From Limonium bicolor (taxonomy: Eukaryota; Streptophyta; Magnoliopsida; Caryophyllales; Plumbaginaceae): DNA of 64,000 bases. The translations under genes and the position numbers were made by a program. The notes beneath the pieces are model-generated. The model was not told the origin of the DNA, did no database searches, and was given only the letters and a program-made list of their open reading frames with translations. Shown here one piece after another: positions 10,551-22,800 of this stretch. Positions within the stretch are counted from its first letter, which is position 1. Each line of letters begins with the position of its first letter. The DNA is taken from positions 119,245,000 to 119,308,999 of the forward strand of contig CM041776.1 in the NCBI GenBank assembly GCA_023374045.1, given 5' to 3'.

Positions 10551-11966
10551 CGGTTTCACGCTGAGCGCTAGCCTCAGCGCCTGAAGTTCCCACTGAGTAC
10601 AAGGTGTTTCTACTTGGAACTATCTCCTTCCCCTTCTGACTCTCGGATGAGGATGGTTGTCCTCCCGGTCCCCTAGTATAGGTGTTAGTCTGTGGCGCCT
10701 GACCTCCTCTGGGTCCTCCAGTCTCTGTAGCTGGTGTCCTCTGTGAACCTCTAGCTCCCTTGTATACTCGGCTTGCTGGGTTGGAAAAACATTCATACTC
10801 CCGGTGGCCTTCCTTTTTTGCAATAGCGGCACTCCACCTTCCTGTCTGCGTAGTCTACTCCTGGGTGATCATTTCCACAGCGCTTACAGTAGAAGTGACG
10901 CTGGGTTGGCTTATTGCCTATTGTTTATACAACATGGTTTAGTAAAGGTATAGCTAATAAATATCTTGGTTAAGTAAGAGGTAGGTATCCTTACCCGTAG
11001 GTGGTGCTGATCTCAGTGGCTGTGCATCAATGGTTGGGCCGGTCAGACGAGGGACCTGCTCCTTCGTCTTCTGACCATGGAAATCCTTCCGCCCCTTCTT
11101 CTTATCAAAGAATCTTGTGTTGAAGGTTTAGGTTAGCGACCAAACTAAGTGTAGGTTATATATGGGTACTCCTTCTGAAGTAAAGGTTTCTTACTTCCCC
11201 TTTTTGTAGTAACCGCCAGAGGTTGCTCCACTATCATCTCCTTCAGTACTCTTCCTCTTCTTTCCCTGCGCCTCCTCTCTAGACTGAAGCATGAACTCTG
11301 TTGCCGATGCTGCATCATAACATTCTTGTAGGGTAGCGAAACGTATTGCTTCCATAGCGCCCTGGATGCGAAATTGCAAACCTCCCCTAAACTTTTGAAT
11401 CTTCACAGAGTCGGAGTAGTCGACTCCTGGTATGTAGTCCAACAAGCTGATGAACCGCGCGTAGTACTGGTCGACTGTTTGGCTCCCCGGGATTAAGGTC
11501 TCGAACTCTTGCCTTTTTCTCTGCTTTAAGTGTTCGGGGTAGTATTTCTCTTGCATCACCTCCAGAAACGCTGTCATCCAAAGTTCGGTGTAGCTCTATG
11601 GTGGCCCTCCACAGACCGCCACCAAATATCAGCTGCGTCCTTCAGGTTGTACGGGGCGATGTCGACCTTCTGGTTTTCTGGTACTCTCACAGCTCTGAAG
11701 GCCTTCTAGTGCTCTACAATGAACTTCTCCAGTGCGGCGGGGTCTGGTTCCCCTGAGTAAGTAGGCACTCTAGCGTCTGCAACGCTCTTCAACCAGTTGG
11801 TTTCTCTGGGCTGCGGCGGGTGGGGTATGGCTCCCGTAAGTTGAGCTCCAAGCTGCTGCGCGAAGGCTGCCATGGCCACTGCTAGGCCTGGTACTTCTGG
11901 AACATCCGCCGGTGTCTCGCCACCGCGTCCGCTGCTGCCTCCACGTGGTCTTCCTCTTGTCGACAT
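10551..11966 (-). pseudogene. Element A gag, multi-exon, with two zinc knuckles
   Basis: It starts MSTRGRPRGG at 11966. The capsid-like middle (YYPEHLKQRKRQEFETL, SQTVDQYYARF) is the retrotransposon gag domain. Likely introns are 11114-11194 (GTAAG donor) and 10918-10994, the latter just before the nucleocapsid exon; a third, 10415-10550, leads to AlkB. The nucleocapsid exon has CKRCGNDHPG and then HREYECF, but a one-base shift near 10810 separates the two knuckles. Other lesions: TAG at 11706-11708 where C has Gln (MQKAF), and a frameshift near 11590. The knuckle pattern C-x2-C-x3-H followed by C-x2-C-x4-H-x4-C matches D and C. Gag packages the RNA in intact relatives; this copy cannot. Confidence 0.8.
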
Positions 11967-12152
11967 CTATAAGATAGTATACTATTATTTCTACTCGGTT
12001 GCTACACCGTTTTTCAAACACAATCACAAACATGTAAGAAAGCTAACTACTAGCAATAAAATATTCCTAGAATTTTCTAGATCACGAATCCTCACAGACG
12101 TTTCCCGTATCCCAATATTCCTATGCTCATGTTCTTGACTCAGTATCCTTCA

Positions 12153-12179
12153 TCAGAGCGTAACTACACTCTGATACCA
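12153..12179 (-). other. Element A primer-binding site within a hairpin
   Basis: On the minus strand TGGTATCAGAGT (12168-12179) lies five bases inside the LTR, complementary to the 3' end of initiator Met-tRNA but for the last base. It continues GTAGT then TACGCTCTGA, so TCAGAGTGTA and TACGCTCTGA form a 10-bp stem with one G-U pair (12153-12174). C and E show the same arrangement. Confidence 0.8.
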
Positions 12180-12184
12180 CTTTT

Positions 12185-13863
12185 TGTAACACCCCTAATC
12201 CTAAACCTGTAATAACATCGCAAGTCGTAGCATAATAAATAATAATTCGCAGCGGAAAAGAAAACTATCTACCTTGGGTTACACGCCGTTACTCACCCTT
12301 GTGAGTAACAAGGCATCCTTACTCCTTCCAACAATCTCAACTCCTCCCGCTGTGATGAACAGATACTGAGCACTCTAATTATTACAAACCAAATTCAAAC
12401 TAAATGAGAAACTAACTGAATACAACAAACTCCAAAAATACAAAATGTAATAAAATTACAAGTGTTTATTAAAACACATCAGCTACCCTGTTTCCCCGCA
12501 CTCCGGCTTGTGTCTTCTTCCGTAACCTGAAATGTTTTGCCCATTGAAGGGCTCAGCAATCGAAATGCTGGTATGCTAAATGTAGTCCTAAGTCATCTAG
12601 ATTCCTTAAGTCGTTTAGCCATCTTGACATTAGATTCATTATATGCTATACCGGTTTACAATAATAATAGTACTAACTGTAACATTAAACAATCACATAA
12701 TAGCTCACCTGCAAACATCAGTGTATAATAGTAAACAACAACCAGATAATCAAACACCAAATCATCCATAGCAATAACCAAACAAGATACGTATTAATTA
12801 ACTGTACTTGTTAGTGGTCACCTGGCCCTTATCCTTTAAACCAATCACTTAAACTTTTCCAATTAAATTCCACCTCAGGCGTCATGTTAAGACAACCCTT
12901 AATAACTTAATAATGGACTGTAGTCCCCTGGGTTCCAATGGAACCGTTACCAGCTGACCTTATGGCCCTAGATAATTGACCGATCCGGTCGAACCTGTGC
13001 ACCAACGGCAGTGCCCTCCGCCATCGTCGAATGTGGACAATGGATTCCCTTGAGTGACTCCCCATTGAAGTCTCTCGTAGTGATCACGATGCGCAACCAG
13101 AAAGTCGAAACAGTATGGATTCCTCTCTTTATAAGTTAGCCCTTTTGTCAATGATAAAATATCCAATCCTTGAGTTCAGACTATAACAGTTGACCATTAG
13201 TTAGGTTCAAAAATACCTAAAGGTCAGTTAGTCTTGTTCCAGTTTAGATGTATAAACTTTCAGTCATACGACGTTCGCGTAAAATAAACGCAGTGGTGTT
13301 GAGCAATACAGTATACAATATAATTTACATAAAATCACAGATATCGCTCTTAATAATTAAACACACAACGTCTGGACCTTAGGAAAATCCTTAGGACATT
13401 CAGACCACACAATTAACATACCGTTCACCGGGATAACAGCTAGCTTGACAATTCACGCTCTAGTAATTCCTTCCCGTACGCTGTTATATATACATGCAAT
13501 ACCGGGTAATATTAATACCACTTTCATTAAGCATTACAATACTGTCACTGTAGAGTTTATACTCGTAGAATACTAACTCTGTATGTTCATTATTTCCCCT
13601 GTTAATTAACAGTGGTTCTAGGTAGTTCATTAATTCATTGTTATGTATTGAGGGGGATAATGAGAAAAGGGAGGATAGAGCGGCAGCGAATGAATAGAGG
13701 CAAATTAGTCACTTGTCCATATACCATAAGGGGGGATCTGAAATGAGAACCACAATATTTCATAAACGATATTATATTGCCATAATAGACCATAGGACCT
13801 AATTTGAACTGTCGTTCTTTATTTAATTATAAAACAACCTGATGAAATTCGGAATTACATAAT
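12185..13863 (-). mobile_element. Element A 5' LTR (partial)
   Basis: Read from its inner end it starts TGTAACACCCC next to the primer site. The 9-bp hairpin (12288-12309), double-hairpin module (12524-12570) and GTGAACGGTA complement (13419-13428) are in the usual order. The TGAAATACCCC outer end and the word array are missing; LTR J begins at about 13864 in the opposite direction, so this is a deletion or rearrangement junction. No coding sequence. Confidence 0.75.
12288..12309 (-). ncRNA. Covarying LTR hairpin (copy in A)
   Basis: Minus strand: arm GTTACTCAC, loop AAGG, arm GTGAGTAAC, a perfect 9-bp stem. Compared with E (GTTAGTCAC/GTGACTAAC), the G to C change on one arm is matched by C to G on the other. 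Confidence 0.7.
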
Positions 13864-15809
13864 TTTAATACCCCGGATCTAAAAATGGTGATTAAATTAC
13901 TCTAATAAAATTATTAAGGGCCTAATGGTGCCTAAAGAGTATTGGTAAAAAGAATAAAACCAAAAGAAAAGAGAAAACGCTTGAAAGCGAAAAAACGCTA
14001 AAATGTGCGTAAATGAGTGTAAGAGATATATGATCTCGAGAGGGTCCGAGATGGATTCCTAAGGCTTAGTTAGGCCTAATTAGTATACGGTAATGATTCC
14101 GAAGAAAACGGATCCAAATAATGGATTAAAACGCTAAACGAGTTTAAAGCACGTTTTCGAGAAAAACCCGAAAACGTGACTTTAAGTGGTCAAAGGACCC
14201 GCAAAAATATAGTTGATTATATAACTATAATTAAGTATTAATGGAAGCTTAATAGCCATTAAAAAACAAAGAAACAAGAAAAATCCGAAAAAACGGGCCC
14301 GGTTAGTGAATAGTGCCAAACTGGGTAAAATAACGAGCATTTTCTGTCAGAAAACGAAAAACGCTCCAGCTCACTAATATAGTGGGGGCCGGTTTTATTA
14401 AATGAGAAGCCTCCCCTCTCATGTTTATTAGTTAACAAATAAAGAAAGAAAAGAAAGTAAAGGAGGAGAGAGAAAGTAAAAAGTGAAAACATAAAAGTAT
14501 TCTCTCACTCCCTTTCCTCTCACTTTCACTCCTCTTCTTCTTTTCCTTCTCCACGATTTCTTTCCTCCCTCTCGGTGTGCTGTGCGACATGGAAGCTCCA
14601 CACATGGCTTCTCCACCTTCTTCTCCTTGCCCAAGCTTCATTCTTGCTCCGAATTGAAAAATAATTGCATATTTAAACTCCGCTCATCAAACTCTACCTT
14701 TCCCTCTTTTCAAAATCCCAAAAGCTTGAAGTTCATTTTCGAGGGTGTTGCCCATTTGAGGAGAAAAGCACACCATTAGGTAGCTTGAAGCTCCCTCTTT
14801 CTATCAAGGTAAAAATATCCATAAAAAGGTCTTGTTTTCTTCATCTTGTACCTTGGCCGATTTTGGTCTCTAATGGAGCTTGTTTATTTCTCTTATGAAT
14901 TGTTTCAATCCTTAAAAGCTTGGAGGGAGTACTCTTTGATTCTTGATCAAAACCCATCTTAGGGTTTCAAGGTAATCACTAATTTTAGAGCTTTAAGCAT
15001 TTTTAAATTAATGAGGTTAAGTGTTTTACTTAAACTCATTTCTTGCTTTGAACATTGAATGGGAGTGGGCAATTTCTTGGCCTTTGGCGATTTCCAAGCA
15101 AGATAAAGAAAGAGAAAGAAGAGGAGTGAAAAGAGTAAAGCTTGTGAAGTAAGGTAAACAAATTTACCTTGGCCTAACTTAATGTTTTAGCATTGGGAAG
15201 GGAAAATAAATAAAGGAATGAACCCAAACATGTGTGGAAATGTGATTTGTTGAGATGAGGATAATTGTGATGATAATGTGCTTGTAAAGAAATAATACAA
15301 GTGAGAAAACATTTGTGAGTTAATGCTTGTTTGGGAGCTATGTATTTGATGAATTATGCTATATGGTGTAATGAGTTTTGCTTGATTAATGAGGAGATAC
15401 GAGTGCTGATAGAACCTTGTGGTTTGGCTAGTTTTAGGATGATTTAAATGGTGGTAAGAGTTTGGGCGATGTTAGAGAAGTGGCCAAGTTATGGCAAAAA
15501 TTTATGTGGGGACCTAAGTGGTTTAAGTGATGTTTTGTATGGAGAATAACCTAGGGTTAGCTAGGTGTTTGTTGAGTTTGAATTGGGTAAATGATCACCC
15601 AAGAGTATGAGAGGATGATTGTGGTTAGATTTGTGCAAAAATCTGTAGCAAAAGAGGTTGTTTAAATGCTTGAGGAGTGTGTAGAAAAATAAATAGATTT
15701 AAGGCCTTAAGAGTGAGTCATGGAACTTGGTAAGAGGTGTGCATTATGTTGGAAGTTTTGGAGATTTTGGCTAAGTGTTTTTAAAGGCTTGGAAAGTGAG
15801 GATTTTGCC

Positions 15810-16125
15810 TTGTCCGAACTTCCGTCCGAACTTGGAGTTCGGACAGGGCTGTTGGTTAGGAAATTTTTCATTCTCGAACTGTGTCCGAACTGGGAAGTCC
15901 GGACACAAGTTCGGACGTACCTATTTTTCCGTAAATCTCTCGAACTGTGTCCGAACTTGGGAAGTCCGGACACATGTTCGGACGCATGGACTTCCGTAAT
16001 GAATTCCTCTCGACTCAGTCCGAACTTCCGAAGTCCGGACACAAGTTCGGACGTGTGTCTGTTTTCTGTCTAAAGTCACGGCTTGCGTCCGAACTTGGAA
16101 GTTCGGACAAGTTCGGACAGGCCAC
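15810..16125. repeat. Inverted-word array of LTR J (GTCCGAAC type)
   Basis: About five units of 65-70 bases. The typical unit is CTCGAACTGT, GTCCGAACTT, GGG, AAGTCCGGAC, ACA, AGTTCGGACG, then a unique spacer. One forward word is followed by two reverse words, the same three-arm plan as arrays with other words in D and E. Confidence 0.85.
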
Positions 16126-17424
16126 TATACGGACCAAAAATGTTGTTTTAAGTGGGAAATGATGCCTAAAATGGTAATTACTAGTAAAGATGGTGTGAGT
16201 TGTTTAAGACCAGTTAGGTGTGTTGTAAAGGTGTAATGATGGGGGTTTGAATGTTAATGACGTATAAGATGTAAGGCCTTGTTTGGTGACATGTAAAGGC
16301 TAGGATGTGTGAGAAGTGTTTGAAGTGATTGAGAAGTGAGAACTCAAATTGACAAGAGTAAACCGAGTTAATGGGAAGGATAACGGGGTAAATACGGGAA
16401 TAGCATTTATTATGTACCGTATGAGTTTAGTGTTAACCATAATGTTTGAAACATTATCAGAGAGTCGTGCGTGACCCGGGCATGGTGAGATTGCACGGAA
16501 AAGTAAAAACCCCGGTGAAAGGTATGATTTTCTCATGCCCGTATGCTAACCCGGATTACTCTGATTTGTGTGTTTGTGTGCCGGCTTTAATCAAGATTAA
16601 AGCATGAAAATAATCCCTTGTTGATTATGCATGCATTGTGGTATGTTGTATGAGCTAACATACTTGAATGCCGGTGTGGTCTAACGTAGTGCATAGACCG
16701 ACTCTTAGTGAGTACTGATTGACTAGAAACCCGTTGAACAGGTAGTCACATAACCAAAGGTAATATGCAAACGCACATAAGCTATCGATTAAAGTATAAC
16801 GACAACACAAACATATGAACTCCCTAAAATGTGAGGAGATGTACGGGTTGAGTATATACCCGATAACGGTTAGAGAACCTTATTGAAACAATCCACGAAA
16901 TAAATATGAGTGGAGAGATAAATGACCTCCATCGAGAGGATTGAAGTTAGTCCAATAATGTAAACATGTAAGAAAGGTAAAAGAGACCTAAGGGAATATG
17001 TGGCTCCCTTGAGATACGGTCGACCTCTTATATGAGGATTTCACCCGGTATAAGAAGATATCCGAATGTACAAGCATATGGTTGTGGGGGTAACCCTTAA
17101 ACCTAAGATTACCCGAATTTAAGTAAGTTCCCAAAGCCATTAGAAACATCGAGAATGATGCGTCTAGACTAATATACATGATATTATTATAACTCCGAGA
17201 GAGGAGTGTACGGGAACGAGAGTAGACCGAGAGTAGTCGGACCTAAGTAAAAGAGATAGGAACTAAGAGAGAGTTCCGTGAGCTAGTTGAACCTTCCCAC
17301 CATGCTAGACCCAGAGTAGGGTCGAAACCGGGGAAGTAAGACTATGCTCGAGAGCCATGAGTTTTGGCTTGAGTATGTATTAAGAGTAACAAGCGTGACG
17401 TAGGAGACCTGTAGTGTCTCGAGA

Positions 17425-17610
17425 ATCTACAAGAGCTTGAGTATGAATAACCCAAGAGAGTGGGTGAGTTAACGAGTATAAATAACCCGAGAGGAAGGGG
17501 TGAGTATATGTATGAGCAACCCGAGAGTATGGGTAAGTATAAGAATGAGTAGCCCAAGAGAATGGGCGTGTATACGAATAAGTAACCCGAGAGAGAGCGG
17601 GTGAGATATT
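17425..17610 (+). repeat. Tandem repeat in LTR J
   Basis: Four to five imperfect copies, about 40-45 bases each, of a unit containing AACCCGAGAG...GGGTGAGT. ACCC and GGGT in each copy could pair as a short stem. Confidence 0.7.
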
Positions 17611-17855
17611 GAATAAGTAAACAAGGCATAGTGAGGAATAACCCTCAATGCCTAAGGGTAACCAGTTACCACTAACAACATTGTTATGTTAGTTAGGAAT
17701 CGTGTTCCGTGATCGGATGTAGATTCCTTGTGTGATATACATATATTTTGTACTGTCATGACGCATGTTGTTTGATTAAAATGAACTCCATGTATATCCG
17801 ACCCAAAGTAGTCGGTGTACCGCGGTTAGCACGCGGTATATGCGAATTTCATGCG

Positions 17856-17900
17856 CAGCGTAAGCTGACCCCCTAGGGGGAACGTTTTTAGTGTGCAGGT
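17856..17900 (+). promoter_or_regulatory. Conserved double hairpin, T-tract and CAGGT module (copy in J)
   Basis: AGCGTAAGCT, then CCCCCTAGGGGG, then AACGTTTTTAGTGTGCAGGT. The copy in E (55051-55100) differs by only a few bases in stems and loops. Confidence 0.55.
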
Positions 17901-18127
17901 GCTTGAAGCTGACCACCGTTCGAGAGTGTAGGACGGGGACTGCAGTGAGCATGGGTAGTTAGATTGTAATTACTTATGCATTTGTTTGAGGTGTAAGTCC
18001 GAGTATGTTATCGGCATCCGTATAATGTAGACTCGGTATAGTAAAGAAGTGAAATGATTATTGTATTTGCATGAAGTACTCGGTTGTTCCAGTTCATCAG
18101 ACCGTTACGGTATGTAAAAAAGGCCTG

Positions 18128-18149
18128 GTTAGCCACATGGGTGGCTAAC
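18128..18149 (+). ncRNA. Covarying LTR hairpin (copy in J)
   Basis: Arm GTTAGCCAC, loop ATGG, arm GTGGCTAAC, a perfect 9-bp stem. The C/G pair replaces the T/A pair found in E at the same position. Confidence 0.7.
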
Positions 18150-18293
18150 GGCGTTGTTTCACCCCTCGTTGTAATTAGAGTTCCGCTGCGTGAGTAGAAG
18201 TAATTAGTAACAGTTTAAGAGGTAATGACGAGATTAACCGTTGGGGTGTTACAGATCAACTGGTGGTCGAGAAATCTCTTGGCTTTCATGCTG

Positions 18294-19740
18294 CTATGGC
18301 TGAATCCTTGAGATAGCCTGAGCGATCCTCTCGTCGACGTTCTGAGTAATCCTCTGCTCCATCTCAGCCAACGCTCTCAGGTGCTCCTCGTAGCTAATCG
18401 ACTTTCCCTGGCTGATTCTGGACCCGGGTGCGCCAAATGCCTGGCGGATACCAACGTGCCCACCAAACCCAATGGCACGACCTGGATGATCCTTCTTACC
18501 AAGAGCGCGTGTAAGAGGATCATCATTCCTCTGTGAGGTCCAGGTGCCCTGGGTGAGTTGAGAGCTTAATTCACCCTAATACAACACACAAATACAGTTA
18601 TTAGTTTAACATAAGTTCATATACAAATGAAATGAACAGTTTGACTAAAAATGAAATGATATCACTTACCATTTGAGCAATAACTGCTCTCGTGGCTTCA
18701 TCGTATTGAGGATTTTCGGGAGTAGAGTTCTTCGGAATGTGGCTTAACTCCCACACTTTCATTCTTCTGCCACTGGCATCCAATGAGCCATCCGTGGGCA
18801 GATATCCCTTTTGCTCCCATTCTGGTACCCTTTGAGCAATACTTTTTCCACCTAAGTGGTGAGGGTACAGATTCTTCTTAGCATTTGCTTGTTGTTGCGC
18901 ACGGAGAGCCTGCATAAATTAATGGGATCATGTTAAGTGAAATTGAACACAAAACAACATAAGAAATTAAGATTAATGTATGTATGTATGACAATAAAGT
19001 GCACCTGGAACTCCGGTGTCTGACGCCTCTCAACAAATTCTAGCCATTGCTCTTCTGTTATGCCCTCGTAAACCTCCCATGGTGGTCTCTCACCGTCTCC
19101 ACCATGATCTGGATCATCTGGATCTTCTGGAGTAGGCATCTTGTAGATGAACTTGTCAGCCAACTTATTCTTGTGGTCCCGGAACTGTTTCGACATCGCT
19201 GATAGCACATCCTTTTTAAGTGCGGGATCCACGGAGAAACGAGACTACGTACATGATCATTCAGTTAGTAAAGTAAACATAAATGTTCTATTATTTCACA
19301 AAAGATCATAGTAATAATGTAGATATTTACCTGAAGACGCTGAAACATAGTATCCTTCAATGATTGAGGCACTTGCTTCCAGTTGTGGTTTATGTTGCAA
19401 TATGACTTCACCAAATGGCTACCGTAAGCGGTGAAGTCATTCTTCCAATTTCCATGGGGTTGGTTGAACTGATTGAAGTCCACCGGTTTTGTAGGAGGGC
19501 CCTTGTTAGCCTTCAGCCCACGTGTTGCACCTCTCTTCTTTTGCTTCTTCGCCTCTAGTGGGACAACTGACTCCTCTTCGGTCTGCTGTGAAGGGCCAGC
19601 CTCAGTCTCGTGTACTGCTAACTGGTCCTTCTTCTTCTTTCCTCCTCTTGTGACCCGCTTACTTGGTCTATTCTGCTGTGGCTCAGGTTCTCCAGTCGAG
19701 ATAAGCCGTCCAATGGGGTCATCCATAGGGTGATCATCCA
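18294..19740 (-). CDS. TnpA-like / Transposase_24-type CACTA second gene, four visible exons
   Basis: Four exons on the minus strand, 19331-19740, 19005-19244, 18670-18909 and 18294-18575, join in phase 0 with GT-AG introns of 86-95 bases. The first has a basic nuclear-signal-like stretch (RVTRGGKKKKD) and then WKNDFTAYGSHLV. The second ends EFVERRQTPEFQ, the third begins ALRAQQQANAKKNLYPHH, and the last ends in a coiled-coil-like helix (EEHLRALAEMEQRI) before TAG at 18294-18296. This order matches the plant En/Spm accessory transposase family (Pfam Transposase_24), which in En/Spm binds subterminal repeats. A first exon upstream of the acceptor at 19741 is probable; it may be shared with TNP2 by alternative splicing. 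All exons are open. Confidence 0.8.
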
Positions 19741-19877
19741 CTGCAAAAAAAAACATAAAGCATTTTCATCAGATAAACTCATAACGTAAATACTATGATG
19801 CATAACAATAACAGTTAAGATGATATTACAGTCTACATTCTACTAACAACATTACCTGACACGTACAAAAACATAAA

Positions 19878-22800
19878 TCATTTCATATTTTCTACCCAAA
19901 CACCCTCATCATGGTCTGATCGTGCGTAGAGCAAATCGTTTTCGGTATCATCAATCGAATCCGGTAATCCAGTAGGAAACAAGGATGTTTCCTCTACAGT
20001 CCCATTTTCATCATTATCCACATTTTCATTTTCGATTACAACCGGCCTTCTTCCTGGAAGAACAACAGACCATCTGCAGTCTTTCGGATCCTCAACATAC
20101 CACACTTGTTCGCAATCCTTTCCCAGAACAAATTGATCATCATTATAACCGTGTAACCGTGAAAGATCAACCAAGGTAAGCCCTCCATCATTTTGGTACC
20201 CGCGTCGGTTGTCCACCCACTTGCACCGGAACAACAGAAAGGAATCAATGTCATAGTCTAGTTCCCAGATGTCCTCGATGACACCATAATACCAATTACT
20301 AACTGGTTGAGATCGGTTACCGCTGTGGTACTCAGTGGCAGCAGCTTCAATTTTTACCCCACTATTCTGGTTTATCGATTTGGCATCTTGGCGTGCAGTG
20401 TAGTATGTATACCCACTAATATCATACCCCTCAAATGATGTAATATTAGTTTCAGGTCCGATTGCCAAACATCTGATCTCTTCGCTTACAGCTTCTGGAT
20501 CTGATGATGCTAATGTCAACACATGATCTTTGAACCATTGGATAAAAACTCGGTTTTGTTCCTTTGTCAGCCAAATGTGGCCTTTCAAAGGATTTTGATG
20601 CCTTAACTCAACCATATGGGTTTCCAAATAAGGTTCAACAACCTCAAGATGTTGTAAGACAAACAAATGTGCTTGATGAATAAGTTGACGCGAAACTTGC
20701 ACGATCTTTCTACCAATAACACCTTTACCCTTAAACCTGCCATAGTGTCGTGGTTTTGGGATACCAATAGACTCTGCCTCACTCAAATAATCGGTCACAA
20801 ATTCCGTGACTTCCTCAGTCACTGTTGCTTCAACAATGCTCCCCTCTGGTCGATACCTATTCTTCATTCTACTTTTCAGAATACCCATGTACCGTTCAAA
20901 AGGGTACATGTACCGTAAGTATACCGGACCACAAAACTGTATCTCTCGAACGATGTGCACAATTAGATGTACCATTATATCAAAGAAAGATGGTGGGAAA
21001 TACATCTCAAGTTGACATAATGTGATAACAATTTCACGTTGTAGATCATCTAGAGAGGTTACGTCAATTGCCTTGGAGCAAACAGCGTTGAAAAAGAAAC
21101 ATAACCGAGTTAAAGCATTTCTGACATCAGATGGCAATATCCCTCGAATTGCGACCGGAAGAAGATGTAACATCAGTACATGATAATCGTGAGATTTCAT
21201 GCCTAAAAGTTTTAAATCCTTCATCGATACAATGTTCTTCCAGTTTGAAGAGTACCCACGGACTTTTACCGAGTGCAGACATTTGCAGAAACTAATCTTT
21301 TCAGCCTTTGAGAGCGTGTAGCATGCAGGAGGTAGGTAGATTCGTTTCCCGTTCTCTTGTGGGTGTAACTCCTTTCGTATACCCATGGTTTGCATGTCCT
21401 TTCTGATTTTCAATCCGTCTTTTGTTTTGCCGGGTATATTGAGTAAAGTCCCACTCACTGCCTCACCAACGTTCTTCACAATGTGCATGATGTCTAAGCA
21501 GTGTCTCACAGAAATATGACGCCAATAAGGTAGTTCCCAAAAGATAGAACACTTTTTCCAAATGTTTTTCGCCGGTTTTGATGTGTTTCCAAATACATTT
21601 ACAATGTCCTTAACCTTTTCGTACACTTCCTCAGAGGTCAGAGGTAGACGGGCCACACGAGTTTCGGCTTGACCATTGAACAACTTTCTCTTCGTTACTC
21701 GATAAGGGTGATCTTCGGGGAGAAGACGTCGATGACACATATAAACATTCTTCCCACAATGTTTTAAACGGTCCGAACAAGTGTCTTCCTCGCATATGGG
21801 ACATGCAAATGTTCCTTTAACCGTGTAACCGGACAAGTTCCCATACGCAGGGAAGTCATTGACGGTACAGAACAACAAAGCCTTGAGCGTGAAATTCTCT
21901 CTTGCATAAGCATCATATACCACGGTCCCCTCATTCCACAATAGCTTCAAATCGTCGATCAGAGGGGCAAGGTACACATCAATGCTATTACCTGGCTGCT
22001 TGGGACCAGATATCAGGAGCGATAACATGATGTACTTTCGTTTCATACACAACCATGAGGGCAAATTGTAGATCACTAGCAGAACAGGCCATGTACTGTG
22101 TTGACTACTCAATGTGCCGTACGGGTTCATTCCATCAGTACATAACCCAAGCCTCAGATTCCTATCTTCATGTCCGAAATGTTCTTTGTACCGTCTATTG
22201 ATGTTTCTCCACTGAGGCCCATCTGCTGGATGTCTTAGTTTCTCATCACTCTTTCTACCCTCCGCATGCCATCGTAAGTTCTTTGCATCTTTCGGATTCG
22301 CAAACAACCGTTTGAATCTGGGTATAATCGGCAAATACCAAACAAGTTTTGCTGGAGGGCTTTTTTTCTGAACGGAGGAGTACTCACCATCTTTATGCTT
22401 ATACCGGGACAACGAACATTTCGGGCAATTGTCCAGATGTTCGTATTCACCCCTGTACAACACACAGTTGTTTGGACACGCGTGAATTTTTTTGTACTCT
22501 ACTCCCATTGGACACACCCATTTCTTTGCCTCATACGTGGTGGTAGGGAGACCGTTCTCATCCGGTAGCATATCATGAATGAGCTCGAGGAATGCCGTGA
22601 AACCTTTGTCACTCAATCCATATCTTCCCTTCAGGTTGAACAAATTCAATATAGCTGTCAATTTCGTGTACTTAGTGCAAGTAGGATACAACGCCGTTTT
22701 GGATGCGTCCAACAACCTTTGATACTCATCCGGCCGGTCGACAAAGTTATCCTCAACGTTATCAAGCATCTCGTCAATTTGTTCATCATGATAAGTCGAC

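Larger units (their letters stand above)
13864..18253 (+). mobile_element. LTR 'J', plus orientation (about 4.4 kb)
   Basis: It starts at a TTTAATACCCCGG that aligns with the TGAAATACCCCGA start of E, then shares the AAGGGCCTAATGGT block, the GGGGCCGGTTTTA block and the CT-rich tract (14510-14570). It ends GGGGTGTTACA at 18253. Inside are the GTCCGAAC array (15810-16125), GTGAAAGGTATGATTTTCTC (16515 on), the tandem ACCCGAGAG repeats, the double-hairpin module (17856-17900) and the 9-bp hairpin (18128-18149). No matching target duplication: the left terminus is altered and the right abuts the CACTA tail. No coding sequence. Confidence 0.8.

Noticed and set aside
443..13863. LTR I and the A LTR as the two ends of one element
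   Set aside because: Both are minus strand, but their terminal sequences differ after the first dozen bases, so they are different families.
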